Positions 55,226 to 64,000 of a stretch of DNA of 64,000 nt are shown here, piece by piece. Made by a program: the position numbers and the translations under genes. The DNA comes from Acanthopleura granulata. Lineage: Eukaryota; Mollusca; Polyplacophora; Chitonida; Chitonidae. The notes under the pieces were generated by a model. That model ran no database searches and was not told the DNA's origin. It saw only the letters and a program-made list of their open reading frames with translations. Where the stretch lies: NCBI GenBank assembly GCA_016165875.1, contig JABBOT010000014.1:4330093-4394092 (forward strand), read 5' to 3'. The first letter of the stretch is position 1, and the number at the start of each line of letters is the position of its first letter.

Positions 55226-57170
55226 GCCAAATCGCATGAATTACCTTGGTTTTCAACCAATAGCTTCCGCATATATGACTTTATTATGGGTTTGTCTGCC
55301 AAGGGAGCTTCAATGTTTCTTACTACTGTTGGAATAAATAGGCCTGCTGATACAGGACACGGAGAAAACATTAAGCATAAGGTAATGTTACCACGTTTTC
55401 AAATCGTAATGTAAAACTGTATATGTTTTGTAAGGTTTGAAAAGATAAGGATGAGAGGACAGTGAAAGAAAAAAGTTTGAAGAACACCCGATTCGATGAG
55501 ATGCCATACAGCTGTAGGTATCAATATCACTTGTAGCACTTCACAAGCTTTCAGCTGGTAAAACAAAAATCAGACTTTAGCATGTGGACACGTAAATCAA
55601 ATAAATAAATAAAGAAAGAAAGAAAAAAAATAGAATGTGGACAATTTCTCATGTAGTTAAGACTGGGATTGGACGATTCACTCGATTGAATTTAAGTGTT
55701 GCTGCATAGGAGGGCTGGTCTTATTAGTAAAATCCCCAAAGTGTCATTTTTTCAACATTGTCTTTTATTTGTTTAAAAATGAAATCTCAGGTATTCCCCC
55801 CAAAAAGGATGTAGCATTATTAAGCTAGCCGTAAATAAGTCTGTATAACGGGTGGGGTTCACCTGTGCGACATCTTGCTATTAACAAATTTAGATGTTAA
55901 TGACACAAACATTTGGCAGTGAATTGTATTGAATATACCACTGGATAACATAATTTTCTCCGGTGAACTTCAAGTATCTGTACACAATGGCTTACAGGTG
56001 TAAGTTGTGTTAATCGGTAGCAAGAAACATATAAAAGAGTCTAGCGTCTCCGTGGAAGTCCGTCTTTTGTGTTTGCGTGACAGTTTGATATCAGCATGCA
56101 CGGATAACAAACACCTTTGTATGTGTCAGTTATTAGTAATATTGAACATGGAATTCGCTGAAAATTGCAATTCATAGACACAGGAGATCATGCGTTCGAA
56201 TCCAGCTGACTCTGGATTTGTGGCGTTTTTTCCACAAGGACGGTTGTCGGGTACCGTTAAAGAGCGATGGACTTTTTCGCTCATTAAACTCACTGCCGTG
56301 GTATGTGTGCAATATTGGTACGTAAGCAGTGAAGCTCAAACCTAATAAATGTTATATTTTACTCATTACAAGAACTATTACCGTTTTCTTCGAAATGTTA
56401 AATGGTTTCTGTGGCTAAGACACTATTAAGACTATCTATGGATAATAAACGATTTTAATGTTCCTATTTTAATGATTGAGATTCCCATAGATATGGAAAC
56501 TATATTACAGTTCTAAAACGCATAGATTCTACAATTATGGCTCTGAACAATATTTCATAGAATTCAACAGAATTGAAATACAGAATACAATTTTTAAATC
56601 TGCACTGCGTGAAATCATCGATTATGTGTAACAACAATATGTCGGATGGAAACACGAAACGAAACAGACGTCTGCGTAGGCACCTCTCCATCAACGACAA
56701 TGTCAGTGAAGAGGCCGGAAGATCTTCCATGCTTTATTCTTACTGAAACGATCTCGAAACGCTTGTTCATGCACGGATAATTGACAGCGCTCTTTTCACA
56801 GAAGTCGTGCTTTGTAATAAATATCTCTTTCACATGCCTCAAACTCTGTCTTCTTTGAAGCTTTTGGAAAAGAATTCAGGAATTTTGACTTGCGGGTGTT
56901 ATGTGTATGCAAGTGATTGCCCTTATTTCACTAAAGGGCTCCAAGAATACTTTTTGGTATTGCTGTACTATTACAAAGTCATCAGGGGACACAATCCATT
57001 CTTTACCCGAGGGATCATGACAAACCTTGGAAAACTTCTACCCTTTTATATACGGAAAAGAGTATGTTTAATTGAGGATATTAAATTATAAAATAAAAAT
57101 GATAATGTTTATTCTGCTGTATAATGATGTGTTTGTTCAATGGCCTTGAAATCGTGTTCAAGCATTTTAT

Positions 57171-57335
57171 TTTATTTCTTTATTTCATCGGCGCTCAAAA
57201 ATATTTCACTTATACGACCGGAGATGAAACCAGTCCGAGCAGGACTTGAATGCACAACGAACGCGTCGGTGATTGACTCCAAGCTTATTGTGATGAGCTA
57301 ACACGCTAGCCACTAAGCCACTGAAACCCACTAGT
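57171..57335 (-). repeat. SINE, internally shortened
   Basis: TTTATTTCTTTATTTCATCG, AAATATTTCACTTATACGAC, then directly to the head side (AGCTAACACGCTAGCCACTA). The central part is missing. Confidence 0.65.
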
Positions 57336-57342
57336 CGAATGA

Positions 57343-57480
57343 TTTCTTTATTTTATTAGGATTTTGCGCATTCATTTGTGGACGACGGCGGTCAACATTG
57401 TGGTGGAAACCCGGCAGGCCCAGGGTTGAAAACCTACGATTGTGCCCAGGATGCAGGCGGACCTTCACACGTGCAATCAT
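57343..57480 (-). repeat. SINE fragment
   Basis: GACGACGGCGGTCAACATTG, TGGTGGAAACCCGGCAGGCC: middle portion only, adjacent to the previous SINE. Confidence 0.55.
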
Positions 57481-57649
57481 TTTGTTGAACGACAACTCTG
57501 AATTCTTTTTACTTTGGCTTTTGCTTCATCGACAAAAGCATGACACCCGAAAATATATACTTTGTCTGTTGGAGGGAAAAGTTCAAATTGTATTTTAGAG
57601 AGCACTTGGTAGATATGGCCACCATATCTGTAACACCGCTCTTCTATGC

Positions 57650-58030
57650 TCCATGTAGTGACAGCTCCTGTGAGCGTTGACAGATAACTTGTAATGCTCA
57701 TAAAGGAGCTTAACTGCGTCTATAAGGGAGGAGGAGTCTAACACCGACGGTTTGATTGTTGTCTGGTTTGAGTGTTGGTCATTTTAGCCCCACGCATGCC
57801 CAAGTTCGTCTTCTCAAGCCTGCGTATTGCATAACAATAGTGGTATTGAAATTCACCAATTGCCCGCAGGAGATTTGTTGTTCTTAACGGAAGGCGACGG
57901 TAAATGATGAGTCTAGAGGCCCCTGGAGTTTCTGTGTTTGGCAGATTGAGGTTTTCAAGGGAAATTAACACTTTTGTTTCTTAATTACTTTGTTACGTCT
58001 GCTCGCGGATGAACAGAATAACCAAGCCAA
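57650..58030 (-). repeat. U repeat
   Basis: GAGCGTTGACAGATAACTTG, GGAGGAGGAGTCTAACACC, TATTGCATAACAATAGTGG, GTTTGGCAGATTGAGG. The closest match to the homeobox upstream region. Confidence 0.8.
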
Positions 58031-59164
58031 TTAAACAGACTACTTTTTGACTTAATCTATCTGGAACTTGCTCAATGGATCTTTTGAATAAAATTTTGTT
58101 TCTGTCTCAGTAAATAATTGTTGTGCCCAAACAAAGTTTGTTAAATGTCTTTTCCTTGAAACAAACTTTTATGTTCAGCAATAGGGTTTATATACAATAA
58201 GACACTGCGCGAACTTTCGTGATACGTGATTTTCCTTTTCTTTTGTATTGAAAGACATGTGGCTGAACCCAAATCAACTTACGGCAAATTGTTCCCTTGA
58301 CACAGGCAATGGTTCACCATACCTATATTTACTCACAGGGCGTTTGGCCAAAAACGTGGCTTTTACTTAGAAATTACAAAATGACAAAATAATGCACAGC
58401 TTTCGAGAAGCGCTTGTTAAGACTACAGAATGATGTTCCTATATGACATGACGCCGTTGCTTTACGGCCAGGTAAGGTAAATATGTGGAATTTAACATGG
58501 TGTGGTATATATACAATATTGGAAATTATCAAAAACGGTCAAATAAAACTTCCGAAATATGTTCTCCGTCGATGCTGTGTGTCACATTGGGCTACAGAAA
58601 AGAAATTGTGGCCGTAGATTCTTCTGAACACATACTTTGCAATGTTACAGGATAGGCAACTGAACGTACCGTGCCGTAATACGGCGACGTCACTTCACAA
58701 GAGGACGTAACTCGAAACCTGGGTATTCCTCAAGCATTGTGTCTTTTTATCAACCTGTACCGCAGACTTTGGGCTTTGGTAATCATGTCTCGTCTGTATA
58801 ATCAAGCAGGCAGAATATAAATGTCAAAGCTTTATGACAGATAAGCACATGTTCACAATACACGGAAAAAGAAAAAAAGAATTATACATAAATAAGTATA
58901 TACCTTCGTGAAATAATTGCTAAATGTTGAGAGATGAACCAAAAGATTTGGAATATACATGAAAAGCTGTAATGAATTTAAAAATATCAGATGTGTGATG
59001 AAAAATTGGATTCTATATGGTTTTATAACCTTATATCGCTACATTGTCACAACTGACCGTAGTTTACTGTATTGTTTGAACATGGAGAAGTTTCAATATG
59101 GAGATTCAAAGATGCCATTAAGCTAACTCCAAAAGTACATAAAGGAACAATCCTCCCGGTGTGA

Positions 59165-59395
59165 TATCGCCCAATCATACTGATATTGTCCTCAAGAAGT
59201 AGCCTTCACAAGGGGAGAGAAGTGATCATTTATCGTCACTGTTTTCTTTTATCACAGATTATGGTTATCTCTATCTCAAGTGTTCTCCCTTTGTCTGCTG
59301 GCGCCAGTGTCTGGGAGATGTTGTTGTTGTTAATCCGGAATGTCTGAGAGCGTGTGAAGTCTACTCCAAACTGCCAAGCATCAGTTTGAGGAAAA
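59165..59395 (-). repeat. F1 repeat, inverted
   Basis: GATATCGCCCAATCATACTG (also at 52.9 kb), ATCACAGATTATGGTTATCT, core at 59298-59307, GAAGTCTACTCCAAACTG. Confidence 0.85.
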
Positions 59396-60004
59396 ACCTA
59401 AAAATAATCATTTAAAACACAAACTGAAGTACACCGTTACATGTTGTTATTTATGAAATGGTTATTGATGACTTTTATCACCGTTGTGTTACAAATATAA
59501 ATCCCTGACGCATCATAGTATTTAATAGTAATCAAATTTAAAATGGTAAAGAAGATTCCAAAAAGGCCCAGTCGTTCATAGTCGAAAGGCTCATGCATGT
59601 TCTTTATACAACCAATCTTTCCGTGATAGAGGTTCATCTTCGAAAGCAGAATAAAGAGACCATTATAGCTTACAGCACACCTTCTGCAATATTACAGTTT
59701 TATTGTGTCCATTTCAAACATGTTATGGACATTTCTTTATAACGATAATTCTTCTACCTCTACGTAATGTAAGAACACTAGAACTTTTAGAAAAAAGGCC
59801 AAGGGAGGAGATCACCTTGACTTAATCTGAAAATACATGGTGACACAATGTATTCTTTTCCGGATTGATCATAACAAGTCAAGGAACACTTTTTATACAT
59901 GAAAAAGGGCATATTTGAACATATTACATTATAAAATAAAATTGATAAAGCTTATATTTATGATGATGTATTTACTCCATGGTCTTGAAAACGTGTTCAA
60001 GCAT

Positions 60005-60230
60005 TTTATTTATTTATGTATTTGATTGGTGTTTTATGCCGTCCACCGGGGCCCACTAGACCACTGAGGCCCACTAGTCGAATGATTTCTTTATTTGAAT
60101 AGGGTTGTGTGCCATACTCAAGAACATTTCACTTGTACGACGGTCAGCATTATGGTGGCGGAATACCGGGCACAGCCCGTGGGAAACCAACGACCATCAG
60201 CAGGTTGCTGGTGGACCTCATGTGCGACCG
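60005..60230 (-). repeat. SINE with internal rearrangement
   Basis: Tail TTTATTTATGTATTTGATTG and GTTTTATGCCGTC, a head-like CACTAGACCACTGAGGCCCA, then a second body segment TTTCACTTGTACGACGG and CGACCATCAGCAGGTTGCTG. Looks like two nested or adjacent partial copies. Confidence 0.65.
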
Positions 60231-60419
60231 AGCATTATTTAGAAGGATAAATCTAGGGTTATTTCCCTTGCCTTTTGCTCCCTCGACAAATGCATGATCC
60301 AAAGAATATGTACGTTGGCTCTGCATGGGAAAAAATGCTTGATAATGTATTTGGGAGAGCAGTTGACGTATATTACAAACATGTCACGTCCTCTCCGCCA
60401 TTTTGTAAGGCCGCTCTTC

Positions 60420-60780
60420 TTTGCTCACTGTAGTGGCAACTCACATGAGCGTTGACAGATCTTATTTGGTTGAGGTGAATGCGCCAATAGGGGAGGAGAA
60501 GTCTCACACCTAGGGTTTGATTGTTGTCTTGTTTCAGTGTTGGTCATTCTAGTCACATGCATGCTCAAGTTTGTCTTATCAAGCCCGTATATTGCATAAC
60601 AATAGTGGTATTGAAATTTACCAATTGCACGCGGGAGTTTTGTTTATCAAAAGAAGGACAACTGTAAATAAGTCTAGCGGTCACTGGAGAATTTGTGTTT
60701 GGCAGATTGAGATTCCCCATGGGTAATTAAAAACATTTGTTGTTTAATTATTTGCTTACTTTTGCTAGTGGACAAGCAAA
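60420..60780 (-). repeat. U repeat
   Basis: ATGAGCGTTGACAGATC, GGGGAGGAGAAGTCTCACAC, ATTGCATAACAATAGTGG, GTTTGGCAGATTGAGATTCC. Extends left into GGCCGCTCTTCTTTGCTCAC. Confidence 0.8.
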
Positions 60781-60859
60781 ATAACAAGGCAATTCAGTTG
60801 GCGGGTATCAATTCGAAGCTGAAATTTTCGAGCTAAATTACTTGATCCGAATGAGTCCA

Positions 60860-61150
60860 CGTGGTAGAACAAGTCCAACACTCACTGTTTGTTTGAGTGT
60901 TGTCCATTTTAGACCCATGTATACGCAAGTTCGTCTTTTCAAGTCCACATAAAGCATAACAAAACTGGTATTGAAAATTCACCACTTGTAAGCGTGAGTC
61001 TTGTTTATCCACAGAATACAACTGTAAATAAGTCTATCCGCCACCGCAGGGAATTTTTTCATGTTTGGCAGATTGAGATCCCCCACGGGAAACTAACACT
61101 TTTGTTTTTAACCTATTTGGTTTCTTCTGCTCGTGGGTATAAGCAACATA
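60860..61150 (-). repeat. U repeat, second tandem copy
   Basis: GTTTGTTTGAGTGTTGTCCA, GCATAACAAAACTGGTATTG, GTTTGGCAGATTGAGATCCC, TCTGCTCGTGGGTATAAGCA. Directly follows the copy at 60420. Confidence 0.78.
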
Positions 61151-62034
61151 GCAATTAACCTGGCGAGTTTTAGTTTGAAGGATTACAGAGTAAACACCAT
61201 ACAATAAAGATAGGTTTACTTCTTTTTCCTGGATCCCTCTGGAACATGTTTAGGTTGTGATATGTATTTTAATATCCCAGAATCGTGATATTTTGTTTCG
61301 GAATGTATTGGACACCTAGAAATAAAGCGCTTCCTAAATTACTGGTAAATGATTAAGATGTGGAAATTATCTGTTATCAAATTATTTTTTTCCCTTTGAA
61401 ATGTATATGATATGTTCCGAAGCATTTGAACGAATTTTAATGTATTTTGAATGTATTTAAGCGCTTCAATTTATGTCAAGTTTCTTTCAAATGTGCCTGC
61501 TTTACCTGTTCCTCAAACATCTTGACGGAATGTTTTTTTTAAAAAAAAAGAACACGCAATTTTCACTTTCACAACTTCCTCAAAAATAATCAAACATATG
61601 AGGTAGAAATTGATATGAATTAGTGCCAAACATACTCACAGACTAAAAATGCATTTTAACTCTAGTATAAACTTGTGTCAGGGTTTTGTGCTATGATTGA
61701 TCTCTGTAACAGTAAACACGGAAACGTCATCAGCAAATATAACTGAAGGAAACGAAGAAAACTGTTCTTTAAAAATACAGTCTGTGATCAAAACTAATAA
61801 TAAATGCCTTTGTAACTTTAGAAGACCTGATTTTTTTCAGTTTGTCACAGCTATGATTTAATTTACTGGTGTATTTTTGACATTGTCTATGTTTCCCTTG
61901 GAAGCCGCCATGGATTAAAATGTAAGAGCACAAGCCACAATCCAGGGTAGTAGAACCAGCGCAGTGTGATATCGACCCTTCAGTGTGATACCGGCCTCTC
62001 TGCGTGATATCGGTCTCTCAGTGTGATCTGGGTC

Positions 62035-62235
62035 ACTCAGCGTGATATTGTCCTCAAGAAGCAGACTTCTGAAGAGGCGAGAAGTGATCATTTGTCGTCA
62101 CTGTTTTCTTTTATCATAGATTATGGTAATCTCTATTCCGAATGTTGTCCCGTTGTCTGCTGGCGCCAGTGTCTGGGAGATGTTGTTGTTAATCCGGAAT
62201 GTCTGGAAATATGTGAAGTCTACCCCATGCTGTTA
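62035..62235 (-). repeat. F1 repeat, inverted
   Basis: CGTGATATTGTCCTCAAGAA, ATAGATTATGGTAATCTCTA, core at 62160-62169, GTGTCTGGGAGATGTTGTTG. Preceded by four short degenerate GTGTGATATCGG-like repeats (about 61965-62050). Confidence 0.82.
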
Positions 62236-62294
62236 AGTGACAGTTATCTCTTTGAGTCAAATCATCAGGATTTTCTGTCGATATGAGTATTTGT

Positions 62295-62393
<99 letters not shown>

Positions 62394-62436
62394 CCTATCT
62401 ATCTATCTATCTATCTATTTATTTATTTATTTCTTT
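62295..62436. repeat. ATCT tetranucleotide microsatellite
   Basis: About 30 ATCT units with one ACCT interruption near 62393, running into a short TTTA run. The tetrapeptide-like frames across it are spurious. Confidence 0.98.
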
Positions 62437-62559
62437 ATTTGTTTGTTTTATCAGTTGAAATATTTTTAAAATGCGAACGATGTTAAGTTGTATGCAGAAG
62501 AGAATATTCGACAGAAATGATTAATTCTGACCTCAAATCAAGATCCCCCTGTAGTCACA

Positions 62560-62760
62560 ATACTGACAAAGGAGCTTAATTGGTTTAGAGAAATGTGCCG
62601 ACACGGAAAGAGATGTCTACCACCTGTAGGGTTTGATTGTTGTCTTATTTGAGGGTTGGCCATTTTATTCCAATGAAAACACCCTCGACCGAGTTTATTG
62701 CATAACAATAGGTCTTGCTGAAATTCACCACCCATAAACTATATATACAGCCGTAAGTTT
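62560..62760 (-). repeat. U repeat, partial
   Basis: CAAAGGAGCTTAATTGGTTT (close to the homeobox copy CAAAGGAGCTTAATTGGTTG), GTAGGGTTTGATTGTTGTCT, TTTATTGCATAACAATAGG, then divergence. Confidence 0.75.
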
Positions 62761-62983
62761 AGATTTTAAAGGCTAAGTGGCTGGAATAAAAATGTCGACA
62801 GCTTCTTTTTATACTAGCTGGTCCTGTCCTAATTTCTTACTTTAGGTTTGTATATTTAGCTCTTTACCGGTCTGTGTTGATGGTTGTTTTGGTGATTTGT
62901 TTTGCATTTACCGAGCTGAAAGGCCCATTGACGAACCAGTAATTTCTCACCAATTAAATGATGCCAATGTAACTTCAAATCCA

Positions 62984-63140
62984 GCTCATGCCGTCTTCCA
63001 CTTTAAACGTAAGTGGGAAAATCTGCCTGCAACCTGCGGATGCTTGAAGTTTTCCCCGCTGTAGTCCCACCATAGCGGTGGCCGCCGTCGTATAAATGAA
63101 ATACTCGTGAGTACGCCGTAAACTCCAGTCAAATAAATCG
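62984..63140 (+). repeat. SINE, diverged, plus orientation
   Basis: TCCAGCTCATGCCGTCTTCC, AACCTGCGGATGCTTG, GCCGCCGTCGTATAAATGAA, GAGTACGCCGTAAACTCC and AAATAAATC tail. Head missing. Confidence 0.75.
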
Positions 63141-63441
63141 TATACGAATGTCTCTTTACACGCCTAGATTCCAGACATTAATCAAGGAAAACCTATATTT
63201 GGACTAATTTCCCTAAAACCGCCCTGACAGGATGAAAAACATTCACTGTCTCCGGGTTTAAACATAATCTCGCCACAATACAGAAGAACTACTGCCGAAG
63301 TATAGTTTTAAGCCATATCTTCTTTCATCTTTAATCTGTCGGGCCAAAGTGGGCTTGAACTCTGTCATCTTCCTCTCGTGACCTGACGAACTCCAGGTGC
63401 TTCCCTTTGAGCACGTGCAACTCTTCTCCATAACAGGGAAA

Positions 63442-63682
63442 TTTATTTATTTATTTGATTGGTGTTTTACGCCGTACTCAAGAATATTTCACTTATACGA
63501 CGGCGACCAGCATTATGGTGGGGGGAAACCAACGATCATCTGCAGGTTGCTGGCAGACTTTCCCACGTACGGCCGGTGAGGAAGCCAGCGTGAGCTGAAC
63601 TTGAACTCACAGTGACCGCACTAATGGGAGGCTTCTGGGTCATAATTACGCTGCGCTGGCGCCCTAACCAACCGAGCCACAC
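63442..63682 (-). repeat. tRNA-derived SINE, full length
   Basis: Tail TTTATTTATTTATTTGATTG, GTTTTACGCCGTACTCAAGA, body, inverted head GCCCTAACCAACCGAGCCAC. One of the best-preserved copies. Confidence 0.92.
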
Positions 63683-64000
63683 AAATTGGACTATATATTA
63701 TACTTTCACTGTCTACGGCTGTACTATTCAATTGGAAAAAAACACACTTTTCAATTATTCAGGAATTGTCCAGTATCGAAGGAGTTGAGGATACGTTGAT
63801 CAAATAATGCCTCGTGCCTAAGAATACATCCACTTGGGATTTCTTGATACTCTTAATATTAATTCACCATATAAAAGGCTCAATTCAGATTGGTAATCGA
63901 TGATGATTGTTTCGATGTTTGACGAGATAAGCATTGTGACATGAAGCAATGCCAAGGCCTTCAAAGCATCTGAACTTCTTCATCAATATCGTAGAGTTTA

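Larger units (their letters stand above)
52043..64000. other. Gene-free interval built from repeated homeobox-upstream units
   Basis: No recognisable coding exon. Consists mainly of U and F1 repeats in the orientation opposite to those left of the homeobox gene, one F2 copy, SINEs, and AT-rich spacers. Diverged alignable tracts include 52.08-53.45 with 57.65-59.65, and 57.03-58.03 with 59.88-60.78. Confidence 0.65.

Noticed and set aside
56807..57091. 94-codon plus-strand frame
   Set aside because: No motif recognised, and part of it (57.03 onward) is a duplicated non-coding tract that is disrupted in the partner at 59.9 kb.
62237..62486. Tyr/Leu/Ser-rich frames over the ATCT run
   Set aside because: Pure translation of a tetranucleotide microsatellite.

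Overview
The window is animal nuclear DNA, most likely from a mollusc or another lophotrochozoan. The evidence is split genes with GT-AG introns, many copies of a tRNA-headed SINE of a type I associate with molluscan genomes, several MITE-like and minisatellite families, and a 13-N assembly gap (11262-11274). No bacterial operons, rRNA, genuine tRNA genes or CRISPR arrays were seen.

Layout. (1) 1-7402 is a gene-free block repeated almost exactly at 33851-41427 in the same orientation. (2) 7410-8255 is a 46-47 bp minisatellite joined to three minus-strand exons (8256-8486, 9176-9413, 10925-10978) that I recognise as an internal piece of adenylate kinase 9 (AK9); both ends of that gene are missing. 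(3) 12031-28.3 kb is a complete minus-strand HSPD1 (HSP60) gene: 12 coding exons plus a probable non-coding first exon, 576 aa. (4) 28850-32591 is a complete plus-strand HSPE1 (HSP10) gene: 4 exons, 102 aa, the first exon coding only Met. HSPD1 and HSPE1 are head to head around a shared promoter with heat-shock-element-like sites, the conserved animal arrangement for the two partners of the mitochondrial chaperonin. (5) 41.4-50.6 kb has no recognisable gene and carries repeats, including a degenerate array whose units share the core CTGGCGCCAG. (6) 50638-52042 is a minus-strand, three-exon ANTP-class homeobox gene whose homeodomain looks VENT-like. (7) 52.1-64 kb is gene-free and made largely of diverged copies of the region just upstream of that homeobox gene, plus SINEs and a tetranucleotide microsatellite.

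The most unusual signals are: the homeobox gene's start codon and roughly 1 kb of upstream DNA belong to a multi-copy repeat; the repeat families containing this element lie in one orientation left of the homeobox gene and in the opposite orientation right of it; a minisatellite appears built from an AK9 exon-intron junction including its splice donor; and a 60-bp minisatellite in an HSPD1 intron is open on both strands. Function: HSPD1 and HSPE1 form the ATP-driven folding chamber of the mitochondrial matrix; AK9 is a multi-domain nucleotide kinase; the homeobox gene is a nuclear transcription factor. All exon joins were made by eye from splice sites and reading phase.
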